DNA of 64,000 bases, from positions 62,001 to 126,000 of the forward strand of contig NZ_JAAOZT010000001.1 of assembly GCF_011947285.1 (NCBI RefSeq). Reading direction: 5' to 3'. The DNA comes from Glaciimonas immobilis. GTDB taxonomy: Bacteria; Pseudomonadota; Gammaproteobacteria; Burkholderiales; Burkholderiaceae_D. The stretch's first letter is position 1. Each line of letters starts with the position of its first letter. The translations under genes were made by a program, and so were the position numbers. A model generated the notes under the pieces. That model was not told where the DNA came from. It did no database searches and saw only the letters and a program-made list of their open reading frames with translations. Shown here one piece after another: positions 47,777 through 56,242 of this stretch.

Positions 47777-48013
47777 CTAAATGCATGTCGCCGACATGGA
47801 GTCCTGCACTTCAAGCATCGCTTTTGTTTCGGCTTGTCCTCTTGAGTCCGCGATCTCATTAATATTTTGCGGAGGTAATTTGCCACTCCGCACAACCACA
47901 CATTTGTAAAGGCTATGGCCACCGTCTGCAGCTTGTCCTGCACCTGCTGACATAATCCCGAGAGCCAAAATTGTCAAAGAAATGGCTCGGGCCGAGCATA
48001 AATTTAATTGCAT
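47777..48013 (-). CDS. small exported protein, unknown
   Basis: Not a recognised family. The frame is open from 48226, but ATG 48013 has AGGAA six bases upstream and gives a 78-residue protein with a signal peptide (basic start, hydrophobic ISLTILALGIMSAGAG, cleavage near GQA-AD). The mature part is about 47 residues with two cysteines (YKCVV and ATCI) that could form one disulfide, and resembles the mature part of DUF4124-type or other small periplasmic proteins only in general composition. Confidence 0.6.
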   Translation of the reverse strand: MQLNLCSARAISLTILALGIMSAGAGQAADGGHSLYKCVVVRSGKLPPQNINEIADSRGQAETKAMLEVQDSMSATCI

Positions 48014-48909
48014 ATAATTCCTAAAAAATACAACACACTGAAATACCAATTCAAATATCTCGGTAACGCATTTTATTAATTTGAGACCCTTGAAGTGGCG
48101 GAGAAGTGAATTAACTATAGCTGTCGTCAGGTAATGCGTCCAATTGTGAATGGTAATCATTAATTTATTTGAAATAGGTGTTACCTGCCCATAAAATATA
48201 TGAGCGGTTGAGGTCAATATTTGCATTCATACTTTGAATTTATGTGAGTTTTATTATGTGAAGAAATTATATGGAAGAAATTCAAAGGGGAATAATTGGT
48301 GAGATATATTATGATGGAGTGCAATAAGCTTCACTAGCATCCTTACCGCATTAATATTTAAATTTTCGATAAATGTGCTCCCAGTACCGTCTCGCCAAAA
48401 AACCAGATATCCGCATGATTGAACGGGCGGCACAAATTGATTGGACCCAAATTCAAAGGATGCACATGAACAGTGGAACGGTTTCACGGGCAAAGCGCGG
48501 CACCTATCGCCAACAATAAATTTTAAACGCCGGGGGCCGAACAATCTCAGGTACATGGCTATTGCCGGGCGCGCGTGCCCATGACTTCAATACCAATCAG
48601 AATTTTTGTGTAGCGCAGATTATTTAGTGCGGAAGCCTATGCCCCTACTTAGGGCCAGCAGACGACTTACTGCCTGATGAGCGGAGCATCCGCTAACGGT
48701 GGTTGTAGCGCCAGACATTGCCAGCACTATTGTCTCCACCAGCGTAAGTATTTTGGAAGTAGGCAAAGCCCGGCTGCGAATCGATGTGCCGTCTTTCGGT
48801 TACCCACAATTTTCTGAAGTGTTCGTCAAAAAAAGCAAAGGTACAAACCAACTAAAAGCTTTTGTTGTTTGTACTTTTGCTTCGAATAAAAGTTAATTGT
48901 TAGGTAAAC
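48014..48909. other. gene-poor AT-rich stretch
   Basis: About 900 bp between the small exported protein and the CMD-like gene. It holds the strong hairpin terminator at 48828-48882 and a short plus-strand frame (48373-48519, 48 residues) of uncertain status. Frames at 48254-48556 (-) and 48699-48896 (+) lack start signals and protein character. Confidence 0.5.
48828..48882 (-). terminator. long hairpin terminator of the CMD-like gene
   Basis: The minus strand forms a ~19-bp stem between 48864-48882 and 48833-48852, with one G-U pair and one bulge and an 11-nt loop. It is followed by seven T residues (the A-run at 48828-48834 on the plus strand). It lies 28 bp beyond the stop of the gene at 48910, and is the longest terminator stem in the window. 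Confidence 0.85.
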
Positions 48910-49527
48910 TTAATCGGGAAATCGTACCAACTTAACGGCCCCGGCAGGTAGTTGATATTGGGCCACATTGAGTTGCATCGCCAGTAAGGTGTAATAGGCA
49001 TTAATGCCGGTGAGATCGACGATGCCTTTGTTGCCGAAGCGCTTTTCAGCCCGACTGAAAGTCGCATCGGAAACGCGTTTGTTCTTATTCAGCTCTGTCG
49101 TAAAATCGTAAACCATTTCTTCATCGTCACTCATTCCGACTGGTCGTCGGCCCGCGGCAATCGCACTAGCAATATCTGGTTTTATACCGGCCTTCATGGC
49201 GATAGGATAATGTACATACCATTCATAATCTTGCGTCCATTCCCGCGCAGTAATCAGAATCACGAGTTCGCTTAGGGTATTGCCGAGGGCAGAGTTGTAG
49301 CGCAGATAATCGCCCATAGCCCGAGCCTGGCTCATCACTTGGGGGCTGTACATCAATGGCTCAAACGGGCCAAAAACCGGTACCTTGCGCGATGCCAGAA
49401 AATCTTCGGCCGCTTTCTTTTGTTCTTCGGTATATTTTTCTGGCGCTATCGTTGGCAGGCGATTAGCGGCATGCGCGGCCGCATTGAATGCAAATGCGAT
49501 AGAGAACGCGATAGCGATTTTTTTCAT
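48910..49527 (-). CDS. exported carboxymuconolactone decarboxylase-like protein
   Basis: 205 residues with a signal peptide (MKKIAIAFSIAFAFNAAAHA, cleavage after AHA) and a CMD/AhpD-like helical fold: ALGNTLSELVILITAREW, WYVHYPIAMKAGI, FTTELNKNKRVSD and GIVDLTGINAYYTLLA. The CxxC redox pair of AhpD is missing, so it is not a peroxidase cofactor of that type; YEWYVH matches the substrate-binding histidine region of CMD proteins. Periplasmic location is unusual for the family. AGGGA before the ATG supports the start. Substrate unknown. Confidence 0.8.
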   Translation of the reverse strand: MKKIAIAFSIAFAFNAAAHAANRLPTIAPEKYTEEQKKAAEDFLASRKVPVFGPFEPLMYSPQVMSQARAMGDYLRYNSALGNTLSELVILITAREWTQDYEWYVHYPIAMKAGIKPDIASAIAAGRRPVGMSDDEEMVYDFTTELNKNKRVSDATFSRAEKRFGNKGIVDLTGINAYYTLLAMQLNVAQYQLPAGAVKLVRFPD

Positions 49528-49710
49528 ACTGTCCCTTTGAATTTTTTTAGTGCACTTATTTTACTTTCTTTTGGAGGACTGCTTCATATTCGGTAACGAT
49601 TTTTGTGATGAAACCCAGCGAACTATATCGCGATTGCTTGCGCCAGTTCATATCATTAGCGAGATATTCCGCCATGCAAGCTTATGCAGTCGATGACTAA
49701 TTCGTAGACA

Positions 49711-49833
49711 CTAGTCCCTCAGCAGTGCGCCACCGTCGCGCAATATCTCGGGGTCCGAAGGGTGTCGATCAAGCAGTTCCGCCAACGCGCCGACGAAATG
49801 CCTTAAACGTGCGCCGTCAGGGTGATGGGACAT
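49711..49833 (-). pseudogene. truncated cysteine-dioxygenase-like gene
   Basis: A 40-codon frame with an intact ribosome-binding site (AAGGAAA six bases before ATG 49833). Its sequence (DGARLRHFVGALAELLDRHP) looks to me like the N-terminus of the ~180-residue cysteine-dioxygenase/cupin-type proteins found next to sulfonate genes. It stops at TAG 49711, so the catalytic domain is absent. Its start is two codons after the stop of the sulfonate-binding-protein remnant, as expected for an old operon. Confidence 0.55.
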
Positions 49834-49844
49834 AGCATCTTTCC

Positions 49845-50190
49845 TTATATTAGTAACGGAAAACTACGATCGAAACTACTGGAAACATCCAGCTTATGAG
49901 GGATGGCACCTGCTTCTGCGTAAACGTCGGCGGTATGCTGTTGCGTCTTGATGACGCTATCGTCCAATGCGATCCATTTGCTCTGGCGACGGTCCAGCGA
50001 CATCTGGCGACTTCGTTGGGAGCGCCGATCAGTTCTGCTAACGTGGCAGAGTAGGCCTCCGCATGATCGTTGGACCAGCGTTGCGAACGCGCAAATCGTT
50101 GCAGAAAGTCTTGCAGCGCGGCACGTTTGATTTTGATCGCGTCGTCATGCGCAATCAGGTAGCTAAGACCAGCAAGTCTTGAAGTTTGAC
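49845..50190 (-). pseudogene. C-terminal remnant of a sulfonate ABC transporter substrate-binding protein
   Basis: On the minus strand one frame reads GLSYLIAHDDAIKIKRAALQ ... QRWSNDHAEAYSATLAELIG up to about 49980, then the coding sense jumps one frame to SLDRRQSKWIALDDSVIKTQ ... SSSFDRSFPLLI and a TAA at 49845. This is the C-terminal third of SsuA-like aliphatic-sulfonate-binding proteins, with a frameshift and no N-terminus. The family call is from memory of such sequences. Confidence 0.65.
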
Positions 50191-50370
50191 GAGAAAATTT
50201 TTTGTTACGAATGTTTTAGTGTGGTCATTTAGGAAATTTAGTAATAAATGAAATAAATGACAATTGTTTATCTCGACTTTCTACGAGGAAACGGGTAGAT
50301 CGGGTAGCGCAGACTGCGCGTTTTCTATTAAAATTAGAAATACATTTTAGGAGGCAAAAGCCACTTTTTT

Positions 50371-51306
50371 ATGAAAATCGATGATATAGATGCATTTGTT
50401 GCAACGGTAAGATGCCAGTCGATTAGCTTAGCGGCAGAAGCATTGCAACTAACGCAGTCGGCTATCACCCGGCGTGTACAGAATTTTGAAGAAGAACTCG
50501 GGATTGAATTGCTTGACCGAACCACCAAACCGCCGCGGCCAAATCCGATGGGCAAAGTAGTGTACGAGCAATGTCGCGTGGTCTTGCGTGAAGTCAGTGA
50601 ATTGCGCGACATGGTGAGTAATGAAGTTGTACCAGCCGGTACCTTCCGCCTTGGTATTACGCAAGCGATTGGTGATGTTATATTACTGGACGCGTTAAAG
50701 CAGTTGAAGCAAACTTTTCCTGATTTAAGTACCCAGGTAGCAACCGGATGGGGCACGCAACTGGTCGCCAAAGTTGCCAATGGCGAGATGGACGCAGCGG
50801 CAGCGTTATTTCCGTCCACCAAAGTGTTGCCCGATAACGTTATCGGCGAGACGTTGGGGCGTGTCGAGCTAGTAGTCGTGGCGGCTAAAGGCACGATGAC
50901 CAAGCGCAGTTATAAATTGAAAGATTGCCACACGTTCGGCTGGGTGCTAAGTCCGGATGGTTGTGGTTTTCGCGCCGTCTTGCAGCGTGCATTGACGGGC
51001 CAGGGCTTGTCGTTCAAAATCGGGCTTGAATCGTTTGGCGCTGATTTGCAGATGGGCTTGGTTGCCGCGGGACTTGGACTGGGTTTTATGCCATTGCCGC
51101 AGCTGGAGCGTAGTACCCATCGTGATAAATTGGATATCATCTCCATCAGCGATTTCAAACCCATTCTTGATATCTGGTTAATTCAATCGCGACTGCCCAC
51201 GCCGCTGCAGCAAGCGGTCGACTTTTTTAGTCTATCAGTGGCGAACGCATTTGCTGATAAAAACGCTGTAGTTAATGCAAAGCCGCGGCGGCAACGCTCT
51301 GCCTGA
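50371..51306 (+). CDS. LysR-family transcription regulator
   Basis: 311 residues with an N-terminal winged helix-turn-helix (about 1-60; SISLAAEALQLTQSAITRRV) and a LysR substrate-binding domain (about 90-295). The ligand is unknown. The only good Shine-Dalgarno, AGGAGG at 50349-50354, lies 16 bases before the ATG, which is unusually far, and no other in-frame start is closer. It is divergent from the sulfonate-gene remnants and 570 bp upstream of the nitrate operon, so it may have controlled the lost sulfonate genes or may act on the nitrate genes; neither is shown. Confidence 0.88.
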   Translation: MKIDDIDAFVATVRCQSISLAAEALQLTQSAITRRVQNFEEELGIELLDRTTKPPRPNPMGKVVYEQCRVVLREVSELRDMVSNEVVPAGTFRLGITQAIGDVILLDALKQLKQTFPDLSTQVATGWGTQLVAKVANGEMDAAAALFPSTKVLPDNVIGETLGRVELVVVAAKGTMTKRSYKLKDCHTFGWVLSPDGCGFRAVLQRALTGQGLSFKIGLESFGADLQMGLVAAGLGLGFMPLPQLERSTHRDKLDIISISDFKPILDIWLIQSRLPTPLQQAVDFFSLSVANAFADKNAVVNAKPRRQRSA

Positions 51307-51711
51307 GAGAGTTAATACCCACGCGCTAAGAGTGTAAGAATGCAGTCTAAGGGACTTAGCAAACATAGCTGGTAACGTCCCTCGCCCCAGGCTCCAACCC
51401 ATGGTACCAGATCGAATGCGACATCCCGGCGGGGCGAAATAAGTGTTCGCAGTGAAAGAGGAGGCGCTTCGAACCCTCCCTTTCTTTGCTTAATCTTTTC
51501 TTCGTGTTACTTGTTTTGTACTATTAGGTATCAAGTAAAAGTTTATGCCGTATTTGCCTATTTTTGAGCAACTTCACACGCTCCCCAAAAAATAGCGCTC
51601 TCCCACCTTTCTCGCACCATTTAAATGCGGATCAAATTAAATTGATGCATTTATACCGGTAGCGTCCCGTTAAAACAATCTGGAACCGCGTCCTCTAAGG
51701 CTACAGCGTTG

Positions 51712-51727
51712 TGGCATGAGATTTGCT
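51712..51727 (+). promoter_or_regulatory. sigma-54 (-24/-12) promoter of the nitrate operon
   Basis: TGGCATGAGATTTGCT matches the sigma-54 consensus TGGCACG-N4-TTGCW at 13 of the 16 positions or better where defined; the invariant GG (51713-51714) and GC (51725-51726) are 12 bases apart as required. Predicted start of transcription is near 51738. Sigma-54 promoters need an enhancer-binding protein, here expected to be NtrC under nitrogen limitation. Confidence 0.75.
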
Positions 51728-51777
51728 TATTAGAGATCAACAGAGTCAATGATGATTCCGTAACGATTAACTTTTAC

Positions 51778-51815
51778 GCAAATCTAATGATGGATTTGTC
51801 AGGACAACGGCGTCC
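51778..51815 (+). ncRNA. ANTAR-type two-hairpin antitermination element
   Basis: Hairpin P1: CAAATCT (51779-51785) pairs with GGATTTG (51792-51798) around the hexaloop AATGAT. Hairpin P2: GGAC (51802-51805) pairs with GTCC (51812-51815) around the hexaloop AACGGC. Both loops have A at position 1 and G at position 4, the defining feature of ANTAR-protein RNA targets. P2 uses the same bases (51809-51815) as the 5' arm of the terminator that follows, so the two structures exclude each other. Confidence 0.75.
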
Positions 51816-51858
51816 ACTCAGCTAGGGTTTTATTACTCGGCAGAGTGGGCGCCTTTTT
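51809..51858 (+). terminator. leader terminator (attenuator) of the nitrate operon
   Basis: GGCGTCCACTC (51809-51819) pairs with GAGTGGGCGCC (51843-51853) over 11 bp with one G-U, and TTTTT follows. The terminator ends 20 bp before the first gene of the operon, so by default it would stop transcription before any protein is made. Release by a NasR/NasT-type ANTAR protein is the likely control. Confidence 0.88.
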
Positions 51859-51878
51859 GTTTTTATGGGATAAAAAAC

Positions 51879-53189
51879 ATGACCAGCAAAGCCACCAGCA
51901 TCAAACTCTTTAGCTTCAGCACGCCGCAAATGCGCGCTTTCCATTTGACCTGGATGGCCTTTTTTGCATGCTTCTTCGCATGGTTCGCCTGCGCACCGTT
52001 GATGCCCGTCATTAAGGGGCAGTTTGGTTTGACACTGGGGCAAGTGGCCAATATCAACATCGCTGCGGTTGCGGTCACGATTTTGGTCCGTTTGGTTATC
52101 GGCCCGATGTGCGACCGCTACGGTCCGCGTAAGACGTATACCGCGTTGCTGCTGATTGGCGCGATTCCTGTATTTGGCGTGGCATTTGCACAAGGCTACG
52201 AGAGCCTGTTGTTCTTCCGTCTCTGTATTGGCGCGGCTGGTGCCAGTTTCGTTGTAACGCAATATCACACCTCCGTAATGTTCGCACCAAACGTCGTCGG
52301 TACTGCCAATGCGACTTCTGCGGGGTGGGGTAACGTCGGCGGCGGTGTTGCTCAAGCGTTGATGCCATTGTTGCTGACAGCACTGTTGATGATGGGCGTG
52401 AGCGAAACCATGGGATGGCGTTTGTCCTTGCTGGTTCCGGGTGTGCTGATGGTCATCATGGGCTGCGTGTACTGGCGTTTTACGCAAGATTGCCCAGAAG
52501 GTAATTACTCGGAGATGCGCGCAAAAGGCATCGCTATTGAAGGCGGCAAAAAAGGCGGTTGGGCGAGCTTCCGTGCCGCTGGCAGTAATTACCGCGTCTG
52601 GATGCTGTTTGTCACATACGGCGCTTGTTTTGGTGTCGAACTATTTATCCATAACATCGCTGCAATTTATTACGTAGATCATTTCGGTCTGACATTAAAA
52701 GGTGCTGGACTGGCTGCGGGTAGCTTTGGTTTGCTTGCCCTGTTTGCCCGTGCCTTGGGTGGCTTCTTATCCGACAAAGTGGCGCTGCGCGGTAGTTTGA
52801 ATATGCGCTCCAATTTGTTGTTCGTCCTGATGATCGGCGAGGGACTGGGCCTGCTGTGGTTTGCGCATGCAAATAGCATCACTTTAGCGATCGTTGCGAT
52901 GCTGACGTTTGGTTTATTCACCCATATGGCTTGCGGTGCGACTTACGCCTTAGTGCCTTTTGTCGATCGTAAAGCGCTTGGCGGTGTCGCTGGCATCGTC
53001 GGCGCAGGCGGCAACGTGGGCGCGGTGCTGGCCGGGTTTCTGATGAAGGGCCTGGGAGATGTCCAAAACACATTGAGCTTGTTGGGGATCATGGTCACCG
53101 TTTCTGCACTGTGCGCTATAGCCGTTCGGTTTAGCGCTTCAAACAATGTCAGCGAGCAGGCATTGGTTAGCAAGACAATCACAGTATAA
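51879..53189 (+). CDS. nitrate/nitrite transporter, NNP family
   Basis: Major facilitator that imports nitrate. The 436 residues have about 12 membrane spans, the NNP nitrate signature AGWGNVGGGVAQALMP in the fifth span region, and a second glycine-rich signature GIVGAGGNVGAVLAGF in the eleventh. RLVIGPMCDRYGPRKTY is the MFS loop 2-3 motif. First gene of the nas operon; nirB begins 13 bp after its stop. No strong Shine-Dalgarno precedes the ATG. Homologues are called NarK, NasA or NrtP; here the assimilation context points to NasA-type. Confidence 0.92.
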   Translation: MTSKATSIKLFSFSTPQMRAFHLTWMAFFACFFAWFACAPLMPVIKGQFGLTLGQVANINIAAVAVTILVRLVIGPMCDRYGPRKTYTALLLIGAIPVFGVAFAQGYESLLFFRLCIGAAGASFVVTQYHTSVMFAPNVVGTANATSAGWGNVGGGVAQALMPLLLTALLMMGVSETMGWRLSLLVPGVLMVIMGCVYWRFTQDCPEGNYSEMRAKGIAIEGGKKGGWASFRAAGSNYRVWMLFVTYGACFGVELFIHNIAAIYYVDHFGLTLKGAGLAAGSFGLLALFARALGGFLSDKVALRGSLNMRSNLLFVLMIGEGLGLLWFAHANSITLAIVAMLTFGLFTHMACGATYALVPFVDRKALGGVAGIVGAGGNVGAVLAGFLMKGLGDVQNTLSLLGIMVTVSALCAIAVRFSASNNVSEQALVSKTITV

Positions 53190-53202
53190 GGAACTGCAGA
53201 TC

Positions 53203-55764
53203 ATGAAAATTATCGTCATTGGCCACGGCATGGTGGGGCACAAATTTCTGGAAAGTCTGGCGGAGAGTCAAGACGGCGCCGCGCCACGTCTGGAAGTTAC
53301 GGTATTGTGCGAAGAGCCTCGCCCTGCCTACGACCGCGTGCATCTTTCCGAATTTTTCGCTGGTAAATCGGCCGCAGACCTCTCATTGGTTCCGGAAGGT
53401 TTTTTTGAGCGCGAAAATATTTTGCTCAAGCTAAATGCCAAAGCAAGCGTAATTGATCGCGTTGCAAAGACGGTAATAGTCAGTACGGGTGAAACGCTGC
53501 ATTACGACAAGTTGGTCATCGCGACCGGCTCCTATCCTTTTGTCCCGCCGGTGCCTGGCAATGATCGCAAGGACTGTTTTGTGTATCGCACTATCGAAGA
53601 TCTGGAGGCGATGCTGGAATGTGGCAATCGCTCTGCGTCGGGCGTAGTTATCGGCGGCGGTTTGCTCGGTCTGGAATGCGCTAAAGCCTTGCGCGACATG
53701 GATTTGCAAACGCATGTGGTCGAATTTTCACCGCGCCTGATGGCGGTACAGGTAGATGAAGGCGGCGGTCGTGTTTTACGTTCTAAAATTGAAGATCTGG
53801 GCGTTACTGCGCACACGCAAAAAAATACAGTCAATATCGTTGATGGTGAAACCCACACGCATCGGATGAACTTCTCGGATGGTACGCATCTTGAGACGGA
53901 CATGATTGTGTTCTCTGCCGGGATTCGTCCGCGCGACGAACTCGCCCGCAGTAGCGCACTTGCGGTCGGCGAGCGTGGCGGCATCATGATCAACAATAGT
54001 TGCGTGACCAGCGATCCGGACATTTACGCGATTGGCGAGTGCGCCCTATGGAATGGCAAGATATTTGGTCTGGTCGCTCCCGGCTATGACATGGCGCGCA
54101 CTGCGGCCAGGCATTTGTTAGGCGGCACTGCCGAGTTCACCGGTGCAGATATGAGCACCAAATTGAAATTGATGGGCGTTGATGTGGCCAGTATCGGCGA
54201 TCCGCATGGCAATGTTGCGGGCAGCCGGTCGTACCATTTCACCGACGAACGCAAACAGATTTATAAAAAAATCGTCGTCTCCGATTGCGGCAAGTATTTG
54301 CTCGGCGGTGTGATGGTAGGCGATGCCACAGAATACGGCACGCTGCTGCAAATGATGCTTAACCGCATCGAATTGCCAGAGTCGCCAGAGTTCCTGATCC
54401 TGCCGCAAGCCGACGGTAACGCCAAGCCGGGCTTAGGCGTAGATGCGTTGCCCGATGCCGCGCAAATCTGCTCTTGCAATAATGTCTCAAAGGGTGATTT
54501 GTGCGCCGCGGTGTGCGGCGGGGTCACGACTATTGGTGAACTAAAAACCTGCACTAAAGCGGGTACTTCCTGCGGCGGATGCGTGGCACTGGTCACGCAG
54601 ATTATGAAGTCGGAGATGAAGAGGCAAGGTTTCGCCGTCAACAATCATGTCTGCGAACATTTTCCGTACAGCCGTCAGGAACTTTACCATTTGGTGCGAT
54701 TTGAAAAAATTCATACCTTCGATGCGTTGCTGGCTAAACATGGTCACGGTTTGGGTTGCGATGTATGTAAACCCGTAGCGGCCAGTATTCTGGCTTCTTG
54801 CTGGAATGATTTCGTGCTCAATAAAGAACACGCAAGCTTGCAGGATTCGAACGATTATTTTCTTGGAAATATTCAAAAAGACGGAACTTACTCGGTCGTG
54901 CCACGTATGGCTGGCGGCGAAGTTACACCCGACGGATTGATCGCGGTTGGACAAGTCGCTAAGAAATATGGCCTGTACACCAAGGTCACTGGCGGACAAC
55001 GAATTGACCTTTTTGGCGCGCGCGTTGAGCAATTGCCACCAATCTGGGAAGAGTTGATCGCAGCCGGTTTTGAGTCAGGCCATGCTTACGGCAAGTCGTT
55101 GCGAACCGTGAAATCATGCGTCGGTTCGACCTGGTGCCGTTATGGCGTTGACGACAGCATGGGTCTGGCGATCGAGCTTGAGAATCGCTACAAGGGTTTG
55201 CGTTCACCACACAAGATCAAATTCGGTGTTTCCGGTTGCACGCGTGAATGTGCAGAAGCGCAGAGTAAGGATGTCGGCGTCATCGCCACCGAAAAGGGCT
55301 GGAACTTATACGTGTGCGGCAATGGCGGTATGAAGCCACGCCACGCTGAACTGTTAGCCTCAGATCTTGACAAGGCGACGTTGATTCAGACGATCGATCG
55401 CTTCTTGATGTTTTATGTGCGTACCGCCGACCGCCTGCAACGTACCAGCGTTTGGCGCGACAATCTTGAGGGCGGTCTGGATTATCTCAAAGAAGTGATT
55501 TTGCAAGATAAGCTGAAGATTGGTGTTGAGCTTGACCGGGAAATGCAGCAAGTGGTCGATACGTATGAATGCGAATGGAAAAAAGCCGTGAGCGATCCAG
55601 AAACCCGCAAGCGCTTCCGCCATTTCGTCAACACCGATCAAGTCGATGAAAACGTCGTCTTCATGGAGGAGCGTGGGCAGATTCGTCCGGCGACTCTGGT
55701 TGAACGCTCGGCCAAAGTCATTGAGATCATCCCGATTGTACCGGTACTTGCAGAAGTTGAGTGA
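53203..55764 (+). CDS. nirB: assimilatory nitrite reductase [NAD(P)H], large subunit
   Basis: Reduces nitrite to ammonium with six electrons from NAD(P)H. The frame opens at 53146, but ATG 53203 with AAGGAA upstream gives the family start MKIIVIGHGMVGHKF (853 residues). Domains: FAD/NAD reductase with GHGMVG and GGGLLG (151-156), a BFD-like [2Fe-2S] region with cysteines at about 423-460 (ICSCNNVSKGD; CTKAGTSCGGC), nitrite/sulfite reductase half-domains, and siroheme/4Fe-4S cysteines C638, C644, C678 and C682 in the CX5C and CX3C pattern. nirD follows after 130 bp. Confidence 0.96.
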   Translation: MKIIVIGHGMVGHKFLESLAESQDGAAPRLEVTVLCEEPRPAYDRVHLSEFFAGKSAADLSLVPEGFFERENILLKLNAKASVIDRVAKTVIVSTGETLHYDKLVIATGSYPFVPPVPGNDRKDCFVYRTIEDLEAMLECGNRSASGVVIGGGLLGLECAKALRDMDLQTHVVEFSPRLMAVQVDEGGGRVLRSKIEDLGVTAHTQKNTVNIVDGETHTHRMNFSDGTHLETDMIVFSAGIRPRDELARSSALAVGERGGIMINNSCVTSDPDIYAIGECALWNGKIFGLVAPGYDMARTAARHLLGGTAEFTGADMSTKLKLMGVDVASIGDPHGNVAGSRSYHFTDERKQIYKKIVVSDCGKYLLGGVMVGDATEYGTLLQMMLNRIELPESPEFLILPQADGNAKPGLGVDALPDAAQICSCNNVSKGDLCAAVCGGVTTIGELKTCTKAGTSCGGCVALVTQIMKSEMKRQGFAVNNHVCEHFPYSRQELYHLVRFEKIHTFDALLAKHGHGLGCDVCKPVAASILASCWNDFVLNKEHASLQDSNDYFLGNIQKDGTYSVVPRMAGGEVTPDGLIAVGQVAKKYGLYTKVTGGQRIDLFGARVEQLPPIWEELIAAGFESGHAYGKSLRTVKSCVGSTWCRYGVDDSMGLAIELENRYKGLRSPHKIKFGVSGCTRECAEAQSKDVGVIATEKGWNLYVCGNGGMKPRHAELLASDLDKATLIQTIDRFLMFYVRTADRLQRTSVWRDNLEGGLDYLKEVILQDKLKIGVELDREMQQVVDTYECEWKKAVSDPETRKRFRHFVNTDQVDENVVFMEERGQIRPATLVERSAKVIEIIPIVPVLAEVE

Positions 55765-55894
55765 TGCAGTTAAGTGAGGGCAGTCGAGGGTCAGGCGAAG
55801 GTTACGGGCAAGCGCAACGCCCAGCTTGCAAACAGTACCGCGTAACTGGCAACTTGCCGGATTAATTGTCTATTGAAAGTGGGAGAAAAATATT

Positions 55895-56242
55895 ATGCAT
55901 AGCGATAATCAATTAGACAGCTGGATTGCGGTCTGCGCGCTCGACGATATTGTAAAAAATACCGGTGTATGTGCACTGATTAATGGCGAGCAGGTAGCTG
56001 TATTTCATGTCAACGACGGTGAAGAGCGCGTGTTCGCCATCAGCAATTACGATCCTAATTCGCAGGCAGCGATACTGTCGCGCGGAATGGTGGGTAATCT
56101 GGGCGAGCGTATTGTCGTTGCCTCGCCAATGTATAAACAGCATTTTGATTTGCAAACCGGCGAATGCCTGGAGTACCCGGAACATTCTGTGAATGCTTAT
56201 CCGACCCGGGTGATCGATGGGAAGGTCTGGGTCGGCGCATGA
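55895..56242 (+). CDS. nirD: nitrite reductase small subunit NirD
   Basis: Rieske-fold partner of NirB. The 115 residues match NirD in length and pattern: WIAVCALDDIVKNTGVCALI, QVAVFHVNDGEERVFAISNY, and SPMYKQHFDLQTGECLEYPE. As in other NirD proteins the histidine/cysteine cluster ligands of true Rieske proteins are not complete. Its TGA overlaps the ATG of the next gene (ATGA), so the two are translationally coupled. Confidence 0.95.
   Translation: MHSDNQLDSWIAVCALDDIVKNTGVCALINGEQVAVFHVNDGEERVFAISNYDPNSQAAILSRGMVGNLGERIVVASPMYKQHFDLQTGECLEYPEHSVNAYPTRVIDGKVWVGA

Larger units (their letters stand above)
49528..50370. other. decayed-gene region upstream of the LysR gene
   Basis: 843 bp with no intact gene. 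It contains two minus-strand gene remnants (49711-49833 and 49845-50190). The part before the LysR gene is AT-rich and has a small hairpin GCGCA/TGCGC at 50307-50319 followed by TTTT. Confidence 0.6.
51307..51878. other. control region of the nitrate assimilation operon
   Basis: 572 bp without a gene. It contains a candidate NtrC half-site GCACCA at 51614-51619, a sigma-54 promoter at 51712-51727, and a ~140-nt transcribed leader with two hexaloop hairpins and a terminator (51778-51858). Confidence 0.75.

Noticed and set aside
48254-48556. 100-codon minus-strand frame
   Set aside because: No ribosome-binding site and no family features; it lies in an AT-rich gap and overlaps the opposite-strand short frame.
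51420-51490. GGTTCGAA-like motif on the minus strand after the LysR gene
   Set aside because: The flanking bases do not form a 5-bp T-stem and no acceptor stem is present, so it is not a tRNA.
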